Shown piece by piece: positions 16,564 to 25,471 of a stretch of DNA of 64,000 bases (position 1 is its first letter; every line of letters begins with the position of its first letter). Origin of the DNA: Streptomyces muensis (GTDB lineage Bacteria > Actinomycetota > Actinomycetes > Streptomycetales > Streptomycetaceae); NCBI RefSeq assembly GCF_021474425.1, contig NZ_JAKEIP010000014.1:19848-83847 (forward strand). The letters are read 5' to 3'. The notes below the pieces were generated by a model. The model had not been told where the DNA came from, ran no database searches, and was given only the letters and a program-made list of their open reading frames with translations. The position numbers were made by a program, and so were the translations under genes.

Positions 16564-19497
16564 ATGAGGAGAAGAACAGCCCTCACTGTCGTGTCCGCCG
16601 CCATCGGCGGCGCCGTCGTACCGCTCTCGTTCGCTCCCACCGCCACGGCCGCCGGCGAACCGCGCGGTCCGCAAAGCCCCACCGCCCGCTGGGACTTCGA
16701 CGAGCGCACCGGCACCGTCACCCGCGAGGCCGTCTCCGGATCCGACGACCCCGTCGCGTATGTCTTCGCCGACGCCCGCTACAAGCCCGACAGCGATCCC
16801 GTGCGGCGCCGCGGCGTGAGCGGCAGGGCGCTGTACTTCGACGGCTACTCCACCTTCGTCACCGCCGACGGCCCCGGCGAGCTCGACGCCGGCGGGGGAG
16901 TCACCGTCGACACCTGGATCGCCCCGTACGCCTACGAGCACGGCATCGACGGCAAGCCCCAGGCCCTGGTCAACCAGCACGACCCGGACACGAGGACCGG
17001 CTTCCTGCTCGGCCTGCGCCGTTTCGGGCAGATCGTCTTCCAACTCGGCTTCGGCACCGACCTCGTCGAGGTCAGGGGAGCCGCCGACCAGCCCGCCGCC
17101 AAGGGCCGCTGGACCCACGTCGCCGCCACCTACGACCCGGCCGCCCGGCAACTGCGCCTCTACCGCGACGGCCGGCCCATCGGCACCGCCACGACTCCGG
17201 ACGAGGCGCCCCAACTGGCCGCGAAAGAGCCGCTGTTGATCGGCCGACACAACCGCCCCACAGTGCTCAACGGCGAGTTCCACGCCAACATGTACATGGG
17301 CCTGATGGACAGCCTCGTCATCCGCCCGGGAACCCTGGACGACGAGACGGCGCGGCGCGAGCACGCCGAGCGACTCGCGGCACTCCCCGGCAATCGTGTG
17401 CCCCGCCCGGACACGACCCTGGACGGGGCCCGTCTCGACGGCGACCGGCACCGCCCCCAGTTCCACATGCTGCCGCCCTGGCACTGGATGAACGAGCCGC
17501 ACGCGCCCGTGTACTTCAAGGGCAAGTACCACATCTTCTACCAGCACGACCCGCTCGGCCCGTACTGGGGCCAGATCCACTGGGGGCACGCGGTCAGCAC
17601 CGACATGGTGCACTGGCGGGACCTGCCCATGGCCCTCGCGCCCGCCGCCGACTCGGTCGGGCCGGACGGCTGCTGGTCGGGTTCGGCGTACGTCGACGGC
17701 GACCGAGGGCCGGTGCTCTTCTTCACCGGCGGCGACGACCGCCTCCCCTACCGCCAGCGCACCGGCATGGCCGTGTCGTCCTACCAAGCCGACCGGGACA
17801 CGGACCTGCCCACCTGGACGATGAAGTCGGGGCCGGTCACCGAAGCCCCGGCCGGGCTCCCGGCCGGCCCCGGCACGGCATGGGCGGAGAACTTCCGCGA
17901 CCCGTTCGTCTGGGAGGAGGACGGCACCTGGTACCAACTCGTCGGCAGCGGCATCGTCGACTACGACGGCACCCAGGTCACCAGGAAGTACGGCGGCACC
18001 GCACTCGTCCACACCGCCCGCCGCCCCGAGGGGCCGTGGACGTACCGAGGCCCCCTGCACCACAACGACCTCGCCACCGTCCCCGAACCCGGAGAGGCGT
18101 GGGAGCTGCCCGTCCTCCTCCCCCTGCCCGGCCCAAAGGGCAGCCGCACCGGCAAGCACATCCTGCTGGTCAGCCCGTGGTGGGAGGCGTTCCACCCGAA
18201 CGCCGTCAAGCACACCTACTACTGGATCGGCACCTTCGACAAGGACACCTGCCGCTTCACGCCCGACCACGACAAGCCCCGCGAGTTCGACTTCGGCGAG
18301 CACTTCACCGGCCCGTCCGGCTTCGTCACCCCCGACGGCCGCTCCGTCCTCTTCAGCATCACCCAGGACCGCCGCAGCGAACAGCAGCACGCCCAGTCCG
18401 GCTGGGCGCACAACGCCGGCATGCCCGTCAGCGTCTGGCTCCGCCCGGACGGCACCCTCGGCGTCGAACCCATCGCCGAGGCGGCCCGTCTGCGCGGCAA
18501 GCAGCTCGCCCGGATCCGGCAGACCTCCGTCGAGGAAGCCGACCGCCGGCTCGCCGACGTCTCCGGCGACATGCTCGACATCGAGGCCGTCATCGACCCG
18601 CGCGACGCCACCACCATCACCCTGGCCGTCCGGGCGAGCGCCGACGGCAGCGAACAGACCCTGCTCTCCTACGACACGACCGAGCACCGCTTCTCCCTCG
18701 ACCGCGGCCGCTCCAGCCTCGACCCGGACGTACGCAAAGGCGTCCACGCCGGGACGGTCGAACTTGACGGCGGACAGCTGAAGTTGAGGGTGCTGCTCGA
18801 CCACTCGATGCTGGAGGCGTACGTCAACGGCACTAACAGCCTCACCAGCCGCACCTACCCCACCCGCGAGGACGCCACCGGCCTGCGCCTGACCGCCGAG
18901 GGAGGCGCCGCGCAGATCGTCTCCCTGGACGTCTGGCGCATGAACGGCGCCTACGACACCGCCGTCGCCCCCGCCGCCTACGACCCGCCACGCCCCACGG
19001 ACGTCGACGCCCTCCCCAACCACGACTTCGCCACCGGCGACCTCACGGGCTGGACCGTCGTCTCCGGCACCACCTTCAGCGACGCCAACGTGACCACCCG
19101 CACCGACTGGGGCTGGGGCGGCCCGTTCTACCAGTCCGAGACCCCCGCCGACCCGACCGGCCACCACCTGTGGGGCTTCAACCCGGACGCGGGCGGCGAC
19201 GCCGCCACCGGCGTACTCCGTTCCGCCACCGTCGTCCTCGGCGGAGACGGCGTCGTCGACCTGCTCGTCTCGGGCGGCAACGACCCCGACCGTCTCTACG
19301 CCGCCGTCGTCCGCGCCGGCGACGGCAAGGTACTCGCCAAGGAGACCGGTCGCGGCACGGAGCAGTACCGCCGCGTCGTCTTCGACCTCGCGGCCCACAT
19401 CGGGGAACGGATCTACGTCGAGGTCGTCGACGAGGCGGCGGGCGGCTGGGGCCACATCAACATCGACGATGTCAACGTGCCCGTCCGGCGGACATGA
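16564..19497 (+). CDS. Secreted multidomain GH32 fructan hydrolase
   Basis: 977 residues. Signal peptide (about 1-33), a LamG/concanavalin-type domain (about 40-270), a five-bladed GH32 domain, a GH32 beta-sandwich (LDHSMLEAYVNG near 755), and a C-terminal carbohydrate-binding-like module (NHDFATGDLTGW to GHINIDDVNV). Catalytic motifs: RDPFVW (Asp446) and WELP (Glu514) fit the family, but the nucleophile motif WMNDPNG is replaced by WMNEPHAP, so Glu311 stands where Asp is expected. It probably acts on extracellular fructan and feeds the neighbouring importer. The start follows AGGAG. Confidence 0.88.
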   Translation: MRRRTALTVVSAAIGGAVVPLSFAPTATAAGEPRGPQSPTARWDFDERTGTVTREAVSGSDDPVAYVFADARYKPDSDPVRRRGVSGRALYFDGYSTFVTADGPGELDAGGGVTVDTWIAPYAYEHGIDGKPQALVNQHDPDTRTGFLLGLRRFGQIVFQLGFGTDLVEVRGAADQPAAKGRWTHVAATYDPAARQLRLYRDGRPIGTATTPDEAPQLAAKEPLLIGRHNRPTVLNGEFHANMYMGLMDSLVIRPGTLDDETARREHAERLAALPGNRVPRPDTTLDGARLDGDRHRPQFHMLPPWHWMNEPHAPVYFKGKYHIFYQHDPLGPYWGQIHWGHAVSTDMVHWRDLPMALAPAADSVGPDGCWSGSAYVDGDRGPVLFFTGGDDRLPYRQRTGMAVSSYQADRDTDLPTWTMKSGPVTEAPAGLPAGPGTAWAENFRDPFVWEEDGTWYQLVGSGIVDYDGTQVTRKYGGTALVHTARRPEGPWTYRGPLHHNDLATVPEPGEAWELPVLLPLPGPKGSRTGKHILLVSPWWEAFHPNAVKHTYYWIGTFDKDTCRFTPDHDKPREFDFGEHFTGPSGFVTPDGRSVLFSITQDRRSEQQHAQSGWAHNAGMPVSVWLRPDGTLGVEPIAEAARLRGKQLARIRQTSVEEADRRLADVSGDMLDIEAVIDPRDATTITLAVRASADGSEQTLLSYDTTEHRFSLDRGRSSLDPDVRKGVHAGTVELDGGQLKLRVLLDHSMLEAYVNGTNSLTSRTYPTREDATGLRLTAEGGAAQIVSLDVWRMNGAYDTAVAPAAYDPPRPTDVDALPNHDFATGDLTGWTVVSGTTFSDANVTTRTDWGWGGPFYQSETPADPTGHHLWGFNPDAGGDAATGVLRSATVVLGGDGVVDLLVSGGNDPDRLYAAVVRAGDGKVLAKETGRGTEQYRRVVFDLAAHIGERIYVEVVDEAAGGWGHINIDDVNVPVRRT

Positions 19498-19510
19498 CAG
19501 TGCGGGGGAC

Positions 19511-19535
19511 GCCGGCGGCTCAGGCGGCCGCCGGC
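19511..19535 (+). terminator. Terminator after secreted GH32
   Basis: GCCGGCGGC (19511-19519) and GCCGCCGGC (19527-19535) form a 9-bp stem with a 7-base loop, 13 bases after the stop. Confidence 0.6.
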
Positions 19536-19598
19536 TTCCGGATGCGCGGGTGGTTCTCCAAGGCCCAGCGCACGGCCTTCGGCGGGCGTCCGTGTTCG

Positions 19599-20001
19599 TC
19601 AGCCGGCCAGCCGGTTCATCCTGCGGATCTGCTTGTCGAAGACCCCGGCGGGAGCCAGGCGGCGCAGTACGCGGGCGCGTCCGGCCAGGGGGCCGGCCGT
19701 GTAGCGCGGCTTCGGCTTCCTGTCGGTCGCCGCCGCGACGATCGCCTTGGCGACGACGGCCGGGGCGTCGCCGTCCCTGACCGCCTCCGCCATCACACGG
19801 TCGACGGCCTGCCGCTGCTTCGCGTACGCGTGCAGGGGGATGTCGGGCTTGGCGCTGTTGGCCTCGAACCCGGTCCGGGTGTAGGCGGGTTCGACGATGA
19901 GGGCCCGGACGCCGTGGTCGCGGACCTCGTGGTCCAGGGACTCGGTGTAGCCCTCGATCGCGTGCTTGGAGGCGGCGTAGGCGGCCGCCGAGGCGCAGGG
20001 C
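19599..20001 (-). pseudogene. SDR oxidoreductase, C-terminal two-thirds only
   Basis: The stretch encodes the SDR active-site segment (YAASKHAIEGYTESLDHEVR, with YxxxK) and the whole C-terminal half to RRMNRLAG-stop, but the N-terminal nucleotide-binding GxxxGxG part is missing. In-frame sequence upstream of about 20001 is not SDR; on the other strand that DNA encodes the end of a TetR-like protein. So a deletion joined two gene tails. It is unlikely to be active. Confidence 0.75.
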
Positions 20002-20166
20002 GATGAGCTGATCGGTGAGGTCGTCCGGGCCGGCTGGATGAGGGTCTGGGAGACCGTGCACCAGTCGCTGGGCGCTGATGCCGACAGCACCGCAGGCTTC
20101 TTCGCCTGCGGCATGCTCGGCAACACGCTCGCGGCCATCGGGCTTCCCTCGGCCGCCGGGCGGTGA
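19990..20166 (+). pseudogene. TetR-type regulator, C-terminal remnant
   Basis: Plus-strand codons give GDELIGEVVRAGWMRVWETV, then GADADSTAGFFACGMLGNTL and AAIGLPS, ending at TGA 20164-20166. This is the typical C-terminal ligand-domain end of TetR regulators (FF..GML.N..AA..LP). No start or DNA-binding domain exists upstream; it abuts the truncated SDR on the opposite strand tail to tail. Confidence 0.55.
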
Positions 20167-20192
20167 GTGGGGGTGTTCCGGACGCGGAGGCG

Positions 20193-20762
20193 TCAGCGCA
20201 CGCCTGCCGTGTCGAGCAGGGTGGTCACGGTGGGCGCGACGAGCCCGGTCAGGTTGTCGGCCTGAATCCCCGCGCGGGCGCTCGCGCCGTCGAAGACCAG
20301 GCTGAGCTGCCGGGCCAGCAGATCCGGATCGCCCGCCCCGCCCTGTTCGGCCTCGGCGCGGAAGAAGGCTGTCAGATTCGCCTTGACCTCATGGGCGACC
20401 TGGCTCGCGGGGTGGCTCTGGTCCTTGAGCTCGATCTGCACGGCCAGAAACGGGCAACCTCGGAACTCGGGCGCCCCTGCCTGCGATTCCACCTGCTCGA
20501 AGACGTGCAGGATCCGCTCGCGGGGTGACCGACCGTCGTCCGCCGTGGGCAGGAGGGTCGCCACATAGGCGGAGGTGCGCTCCTTCAGGCTCGCTGCCAG
20601 GAGCTCGTCCTTGCTCTCGAACAGCTGGTACATGGAGCGCTTGGACACGCCCGCCGCCTTGCACAGTGCTTCGACGCCGATGCTGACGCCGTCCCGATAG
20701 GTGAGCGTGGCCGCCGCCTCCAGTAGTCGCTCCCGGGGGCTTTGCTTCACTTCGGTCGTCAT
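20193..20762 (-). CDS. TetR/AcrR family repressor
   Basis: 189 residues. The N-terminal HTH is clear (PRERLLEAAATLTYRDG, VEALCKAAGVSKRSMYQLFESKDELL), followed by a TetR_C ligand domain. A perfect 18-bp palindrome (20793-20810) lies 30 bases upstream of its start, and four close copies flank the divergent SDR/reductase promoters 1.3-1.6 kb away. It therefore very likely represses itself, the Fe-S protein and the SDR-hydrolase operon. The inducer is unknown. Confidence 0.9.
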   Translation of the reverse strand: MTTEVKQSPRERLLEAAATLTYRDGVSIGVEALCKAAGVSKRSMYQLFESKDELLAASLKERTSAYVATLLPTADDGRSPRERILHVFEQVESQAGAPEFRGCPFLAVQIELKDQSHPASQVAHEVKANLTAFFRAEAEQGGAGDPDLLARQLSLVFDGASARAGIQADNLTGLVAPTVTTLLDTAGVR

Positions 20763-20792
20763 ACCGCGAGGTTAACCCGAAGCGGACAAAAT

Positions 20793-20810
20793 GAAAACCG
20801 ATCGGTTTTC
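20793..20810 (+). promoter_or_regulatory. TetR operator, autoregulatory
   Basis: GAAAACCGATCGGTTTTC is a perfect 18-bp palindrome upstream of the TetR gene. The core AAACCGATCGGTTT recurs at 22072, 22327 and 22351, and with one change at 22048. Confidence 0.85.
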
Positions 20811-20853
20811 CGGAGGGAGGCTCCTGGTGCCCCGTGGAAGGGGTGAACGTCAC

Positions 20854-22002
20854 TCATGACGTACGGGTCTCTCGGTCGGAGGACGCGGAGCGTTTCGCCG
20901 GGGGATGCCAGCCGCCGGTGACTTCCTTGACGGGCTTGTGGGGGAAGCGGCGCCGGGCGTACTCCTGCGCGTGGGAGCCCGGCAGGACGTAGAGGGTTTC
21001 CTTCTTCTCCTGGAGCGGTCGCAGCACGGTGTCCATGAAGGTCCTGCGGTCGTCCAGGTAAGGGCCCAGGACGTCCTCGCCGGCCGGGCAGACGGCGAGG
21101 CAGTAGCCGGACTTGTAGCCGGGCGGTGAGCTCAGGCTCTGCCACATGGAGGCGCTCTCGGAATCGCTGACCCGGGAGCGGTAGTCGGCGGCGTCCTCGC
21201 TGTCGGCCACGGTCTGCGCCCAGTCGGTGAACCCGCTCATGAACTCCCGGTAGTTGTGCGTGGTGCAGGCCAGCGCGTCGAAGGCGCCGTCCTTGGCGAT
21301 GGCGCCGACCGGGCAGGCGGCCACGCACAACTTGCAGTCGATGCAGGGGTTGTAGTCGAGCGCCTGCCCGTACGCGCTCACTTCGGCGTCCATCAGGACG
21401 GTGACCAGCAGGATGAAGCTGCCGAACTTCGGGTGGATGACGTTGCGGTGCAGGCCCATCACACCGAGCCCGGCGGCCACCGCGACCGTCTTGTGCGCCA
21501 CCACCCAGATCCGCTCGCTGGGGAAGCGGTCCATCTCCTGCGGGAAGCCGACAGAGGGATTGAGCGCGCGGTAGCCGGCGTCCTGGAGTGCCTGGGTGAC
21601 GGTGCGGGCGGCGTGGTTGGCCTGTTCGTCGGTCTGGTGGAACTCCTGGTTGGCCACGCTGCGGGCGGGGGAGCGGCAGTTGTCGCGGTTCATCCGGACC
21701 GCCATCGCGATCAGAGTGCGGGTGCCGGGCAGCGCGGCCTGCGCGTGCTCGCGCTCGCCGGCCAGGTCGGGGTGGTCCAGGCTGACCGCGGCGGCGTCGT
21801 CCGCACCGGCCGCCAGACACAGCTCGCGCAGCCATTCCGCGTCGATCACCTCCGGCGGCTTCGCCCCGTCACCTGCCCCGCGCCGGGCGAGTACGGCCCG
21901 CACCGACGGGTGGGCGGCCAGCTTCGCCGGGAGCCTGGGGGTTGCGGCCGGGGCGGCCGGCTGCCTCGCCGGTTGCCCCTCCGCGTCGCGCGTGGCAGTC
22001 AT
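20854..22002 (-). CDS. 4Fe-4S oxidoreductase of the QueG / reductive dehalogenase type
   Basis: 382 residues. An N-terminal Ala/Pro-rich leader precedes a QueG/RdhA-like domain (LPGTRTLIAMAVRMNRDN, VAVAAGLGVMGLHRNVIHPKFGSF), then two ferredoxin-type cluster motifs (CIDCKLCVAACPVG and YCLAVCPAG with nearby Cys). Members are Fe-S enzymes, often cobalamin-dependent, that reduce epoxyqueuosine or remove halogens. No Tat signal is seen, unlike respiratory dehalogenases, so it is cytosolic. AGGAG precedes ATG 22002. Control by the TetR palindromes at 22048-22085 suggests an inducible detoxification reductase rather than housekeeping QueG. Confidence 0.75.
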   Translation of the reverse strand: MTATRDAEGQPARQPAAPAATPRLPAKLAAHPSVRAVLARRGAGDGAKPPEVIDAEWLRELCLAAGADDAAAVSLDHPDLAGEREHAQAALPGTRTLIAMAVRMNRDNCRSPARSVANQEFHQTDEQANHAARTVTQALQDAGYRALNPSVGFPQEMDRFPSERIWVVAHKTVAVAAGLGVMGLHRNVIHPKFGSFILLVTVLMDAEVSAYGQALDYNPCIDCKLCVAACPVGAIAKDGAFDALACTTHNYREFMSGFTDWAQTVADSEDAADYRSRVSDSESASMWQSLSSPPGYKSGYCLAVCPAGEDVLGPYLDDRRTFMDTVLRPLQEKKETLYVLPGSHAQEYARRRFPHKPVKEVTGGWHPPAKRSASSDRETRTS

Positions 22003-22047
22003 CCGTACTCCTGGAGATTCGGGGTCCGAGGCTCGCCCTGACAGCGA

Positions 22048-22085
22048 GAAACCGATCAGTTTCATCACCGTAAACCGATCGGTTT
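22048..22085 (+). promoter_or_regulatory. TetR operator pair, reductase side
   Basis: GAAACCGATCAGTTTC (22048-22063) and AAACCGATCGGTTT (22072-22085), centres 23 bases apart, lie 46-83 bases upstream of the Fe-S protein start. They are near-identical to the palindrome in front of the tetR gene. Confidence 0.85.
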
Positions 22086-22326
22086 CCATGGGCAAGGGGA
22101 CTCTCGCGGCAGTTGGCTGCGGCCGACCGGACCAGGGGCGCGCACATCCGCGACAGCATGCCGGAGTGTCTCGTCGCCCTCGGGGACACGCCCACCCTGG
22201 AGAAGGCTCGTGCCGGCTGGCGACACCGCCGACGAGCGGGTCCCCGTCGCCGTGGGCTGAGTCCTGCGAGCGGAGTGCTGGTGATCCGTCGGCATCCCGC
22301 CGGGAGTCTGCCGGGCTTGCGCCCGG
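22086..22326 (+). other. Intergenic stretch without an assigned gene
   Basis: Lies between two operator pairs. Plus-strand fragments read like degraded coding sequence (AHIRDSMPECLVALGDTPTL, then in another frame AGDTADERVPVAVG-stop), but no family is recognised and no start or ribosome site supports a gene. Confidence 0.3.
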
Positions 22327-22366
22327 AAACCGATCGGTTTAACGTACTTGGAAACCGATCGGTTTC
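22327..22366 (+). promoter_or_regulatory. TetR operator pair, SDR side
   Basis: AAACCGATCGGTTT (22327-22340) and GAAACCGATCGGTTTC (22351-22366), centres 25 bases apart, end 19 bases before the SDR start. A bound repressor would cover the promoter. Confidence 0.87.
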
Positions 22367-22385
22367 TCATTCTCTGGAGACACTC

Positions 22386-23087
22386 ATGACCGTTTTGAAG
22401 GGCGCCAACGTCTTCGTCACCGGCGGCAGCCGCGGCATCGGCAAGGCGCTGGTGGAGGAGCTGTACGCGCGCGGCGCCGGCAAGGTCTACGCCACGGCCC
22501 GCGACCCGCGCGGCGTGACGCACCCCGACGCCGTCCCGGTCGCGCTGGAGGTCACCGACCCGGCCTCCGTGGCGGCCGCCGCCGAGCAGGCGGGGGACGT
22601 CACCATACTGATCAACAACGCCGGTGCCGCGGTCGGCGCGTCCTTCCTCGACTCCCCGGTCGACGACGTACGCCGGGAGTTCGAGACCAACTTCTACGGC
22701 CCGCTCCTCGTCACCCGGGCCTTCGTACCGGTCATCGAGCGCAACGGCGGCGGCCACCTCCTGAACGTGCACTCCGTGCTCTCCTGGCTGGCCCTCGGCG
22801 GCTCCTACAGCGCCTCCAAGGCAGCCCTGTGGTCGCAGTCGAACTCCCTGCGCCTGGAGCTCCAGCCGCGCGGCATCGCCGTCACCGGCCTGCACGTCGG
22901 CTACGTCGACACGGACCTGGCGGCCGATGTCGACGCGCCCAAGTCCGACCCCCGTGCGGTGGCCGCCCTCGCCCTCGACGGCGTCGAGACGGGAGCGTAC
23001 GAGGTGCTCGCCGACGACGTCTCGCGGCAGGTCAAGGCGGGCCTGGCCGGCGACCTGGCGGGGCTGTACGCCCAGCTGGCGAAGTAA
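22386..23087 (+). CDS. SDR family NAD(P)-dependent oxidoreductase
   Basis: 233 residues, classical SDR length. Cofactor motif TGGSRGIG at the N-terminus, NNAG (INNAGAAVG), catalytic Ser (VHSVLSW) and YSASK. GGAGA precedes ATG 22386. It is followed by the alpha/beta hydrolase after 27 bases, forming a two-gene operon under the palindromic TetR sites. The substrate is unknown; with the Fe-S reductase and hydrolase it suggests stepwise breakdown or detoxification of a xenobiotic or carbonyl compound. Confidence 0.92.
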   Translation: MTVLKGANVFVTGGSRGIGKALVEELYARGAGKVYATARDPRGVTHPDAVPVALEVTDPASVAAAAEQAGDVTILINNAGAAVGASFLDSPVDDVRREFETNFYGPLLVTRAFVPVIERNGGGHLLNVHSVLSWLALGGSYSASKAALWSQSNSLRLELQPRGIAVTGLHVGYVDTDLAADVDAPKSDPRAVAALALDGVETGAYEVLADDVSRQVKAGLAGDLAGLYAQLAK

Positions 23088-23114
23088 CCCCTTCACACAC
23101 CAGGAGCCGGCGAG

Positions 23115-23993
23115 ATGCCCAGCCACCAGTCACGTCCCACGATCCACGTTCCGGGGACCACCAGCCACACCCTCGCCCCGCGCGCGGGACTCGAGGGCCG
23201 CGAGGGAACCCTGCGCTACCTCAAGGCGGGCACCGGCTCCCCCCTGGTCCTGCTGCACACCGTGCGCACCCAGGCCGAGCACTTCCGCCACCTCGTCCCG
23301 CTGATCGCGGACCACTACACCGTGTACGCCCTCGACCTGCCCGGCATGGGCTACTCCGAGATCGTGCCCGGCGCGTCCTACGACGAGCCGGCCATGCGCG
23401 CGGGCGTCGAGCGGCTCCTCACCGAACTCGACCTCCACGACGTGACGTTGGCCGGGGAGTCCATGGGCGCGGTGCTGGCGCTGACCACCGCGGCCGATCT
23501 CCCGGAGCGGGTACGGCGCGTCGTCGCGGTCAACACCTACGACTTCCGCGGTGGAATCGCCCGCTCCAGCCTCCTCGCCCGCGTGGTGGTCAGCGGTGTC
23601 CTCGCTCCGGGAGTGGGCCCGGTGATCGCCGGCGTGGAGCCCAGGCCCGCCCTCCGCAAGATCCTCCAGGGCGGCCTCGGCGACAAGAGCGCACTGCGGG
23701 CGGACTACCTGGACGAGCTCCTCCAGGTGGGCGCCCGCCCCGGCTACCCGACGGTCGCCCGCGCCGTGTACCAGGCCCTGCCCAGCCTCGTCGCCGCCCG
23801 CTCGCGCTACCCCGGGGTCAAGGCGCCCGTCCACCTCGTCTACGGCGAGAAGGACTGGTCCCGGCCCTCGGACCGGGCGGCCAACCAGCAGCTCCTGCCG
23901 GCCGCCGACTTCACACAGGTGCCGAAGGCCGGCCACTTCATCGCCCTGGAACGCCCCGACGTGCTGGCCGACTTGTTGAACACGGCGGCCTGA
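23115..23993 (+). CDS. Alpha/beta hydrolase
   Basis: 292 residues. Nucleophile elbow GESMGA, oxyanion region LLHTVRTQ, and the C-terminal His in KAGHFIALERPD; the Asp is probably in VYGEKDWS. It hydrolyses an ester, epoxide or similar bond. It lies 27 bases after the SDR and is probably translated from the same TetR-controlled mRNA. No signal peptide. Confidence 0.9.
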   Translation: MPSHQSRPTIHVPGTTSHTLAPRAGLEGREGTLRYLKAGTGSPLVLLHTVRTQAEHFRHLVPLIADHYTVYALDLPGMGYSEIVPGASYDEPAMRAGVERLLTELDLHDVTLAGESMGAVLALTTAADLPERVRRVVAVNTYDFRGGIARSSLLARVVVSGVLAPGVGPVIAGVEPRPALRKILQGGLGDKSALRADYLDELLQVGARPGYPTVARAVYQALPSLVAARSRYPGVKAPVHLVYGEKDWSRPSDRAANQQLLPAADFTQVPKAGHFIALERPDVLADLLNTAA

Positions 23994-24072
23994 CCACCGG
24001 GACCACCGACCCGAGGAGCGGCGCACCGGCGGCGGCCCGGCACCTCCCGGCGGTCTCCTCGGTTCCTCCGCT

Positions 24073-24231
24073 CTACCGGGCTGGTACCGGCGCCCACCAC
24101 TCCAACGCCGTGCCCCCGTCGGCCGGCCTGCTCAACTCCAGCTCCCCGCCTCGCGCGGCACCCGCGTGTCCACCAGACCCCTCGATACGCACGCTGGGCG
24201 CGAAGCCCAGCACGGGCGGCGTGCCGGTCAT
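24073..24231 (-). pseudogene. Fragment of a DevS/DosT-type sensor histidine kinase
   Basis: About 53 codons. The start reads TPPVLGFAPSVRIEG, and in the next frame LVDTRVPRE, the segment that in GAF-type sensor kinases precedes the HATPase domain. The end reads GGELELSRPADGGTALEWWAPVPAR-stop split over the same region, the usual kinase C-terminus. The ATPase core between is gone and a frameshift remains. It is a scrap left by a large internal deletion, next to an ADH and a phosphoketolase scrap typical of DosR-like dormancy clusters. Confidence 0.5.
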
Positions 24232-24261
24232 GGCCCACGACGACGGTTTCCCCTCCCTTCG

Positions 24262-25332
24262 TCAGGCCGCCCCCACCGCGACGACCTCGTGCTGCTGCCC
24301 GCCGAGCACGACCTTGAGGGCGCCGGTGTCGGCGGCGTGGGCGAAGACGTCGTACGCCTCCTCCATGTGCTCCAGCGGGAAGGTGTGGGTGACCAGCCGC
24401 GAGGTGGGCAGGCGGCCGGCGGCCGTCATTCGCAGCAGGGTCGGGGTCGAGTAGGTGTCGACCAGGCCGGTGGTGATGGTGATGTTCTTGATCCACAGGT
24501 CTTCGAGGTGCAGGGTCGCGGGAGCGCCGTGCACACCGACGTTGGCGACATGCCCGCCCGGCCGCACCATGCGGGTGCACAGCTCGAAGCTCTCCGGCAC
24601 CCCGACCGCCTCGATGACGACATCCGCGCCCAGCCCGTCGGTGAGGTCGGCGACCAGCTGTTCGGGCGTCTCCCGGGCATCGGCCACCGCGTCGGCGCCG
24701 AACTGCCGGGCGGCCTCCAACCGGGCGGCAGCCAGGTCGACGGCGACGATCCGTTCGGGGGAGAACAGCCGGGCCGTGCCGATCGCGGCCAGCCCGATGG
24801 GGCCGGCGCCGACCACGACGACCGTGCTGCCGGGCCGTACGTGGCCGTTGAGCACGCCCACCTCGTAGGAGGTCGGGAAGATGTCGGCCAGCAGGACGGC
24901 GTCCTTGCTGTCCATGGCGCCGGGCAGTGGATGCACGGACAGGTCCGCATACGGCACCCGGACGTACTCGGCCTGCGTGCCGTCGATCAGGTGGCCGAGG
25001 ATCCAGCCGCCACCGCCCCGGCACTGGCCGTACGTCCCCTGCCGGCAGTACGAGCAACGCCCGCACGCGGTGATGCAGGAGACCAGGGCGCGGTCGCCCG
25101 GCCGCACGGTGCGGACATCGCTGCCGACCTCGACGATCTCGCCGACCGCCTCATGGCCGAGGACGGTACCGGGGCGTACCTCGGGCACGTCGCCCTTGAG
25201 GATGTGCAGGTCAGTGCCGCAGATGGTGACTGCCCCGACGCGCACGATCGCGTCGGTGGGCTCTTTGATCGCCGGGTCCGGCACCTCTTCCCACGCGGAC
25301 TGTCCGGCGCCGTGGAACACATAGCCCTTCAT
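24262..25332 (-). CDS. Zinc-dependent alcohol dehydrogenase family protein
   Basis: 356 residues of the medium-chain dehydrogenase family. Catalytic zinc ligands in CGTDLHI and GHEAVGEI, the structural zinc site in CGRCSYCRQGTYGQC, and the NAD-binding GAGPIGLAA. It oxidises or reduces an alcohol/aldehyde with NAD(P). GAGGAG precedes ATG 25332. It is intact between two gene fragments (sensor kinase and phosphoketolase). Such ADHs are common in actinobacterial hypoxia/dormancy clusters, so that is a likely origin. Confidence 0.92.
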   Translation of the reverse strand: MKGYVFHGAGQSAWEEVPDPAIKEPTDAIVRVGAVTICGTDLHILKGDVPEVRPGTVLGHEAVGEIVEVGSDVRTVRPGDRALVSCITACGRCSYCRQGTYGQCRGGGGWILGHLIDGTQAEYVRVPYADLSVHPLPGAMDSKDAVLLADIFPTSYEVGVLNGHVRPGSTVVVVGAGPIGLAAIGTARLFSPERIVAVDLAAARLEAARQFGADAVADARETPEQLVADLTDGLGADVVIEAVGVPESFELCTRMVRPGGHVANVGVHGAPATLHLEDLWIKNITITTGLVDTYSTPTLLRMTAAGRLPTSRLVTHTFPLEHMEEAYDVFAHAADTGALKVVLGGQQHEVVAVGAA

Positions 25333-25471
25333 GACGCTCCTCACCCCATCCGATGTGTCGCGGAGCCCGGCTCCGGCGGTGCGGTTTCGGCTGCCAGTAC
25401 GTCGCCGGCGCCGCCCGCGCCGGAATTGCCCCGCAAGTCCAGCTTGCCCCTCCAGGTCGGTCACGGGACTG

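Noticed and set aside
16558..20061. Very long minus-strand frame opposite the secreted GH32
   Set aside because: Mirror frame of a well-supported gene in high-GC DNA; low-complexity G/V/R composition and no family.
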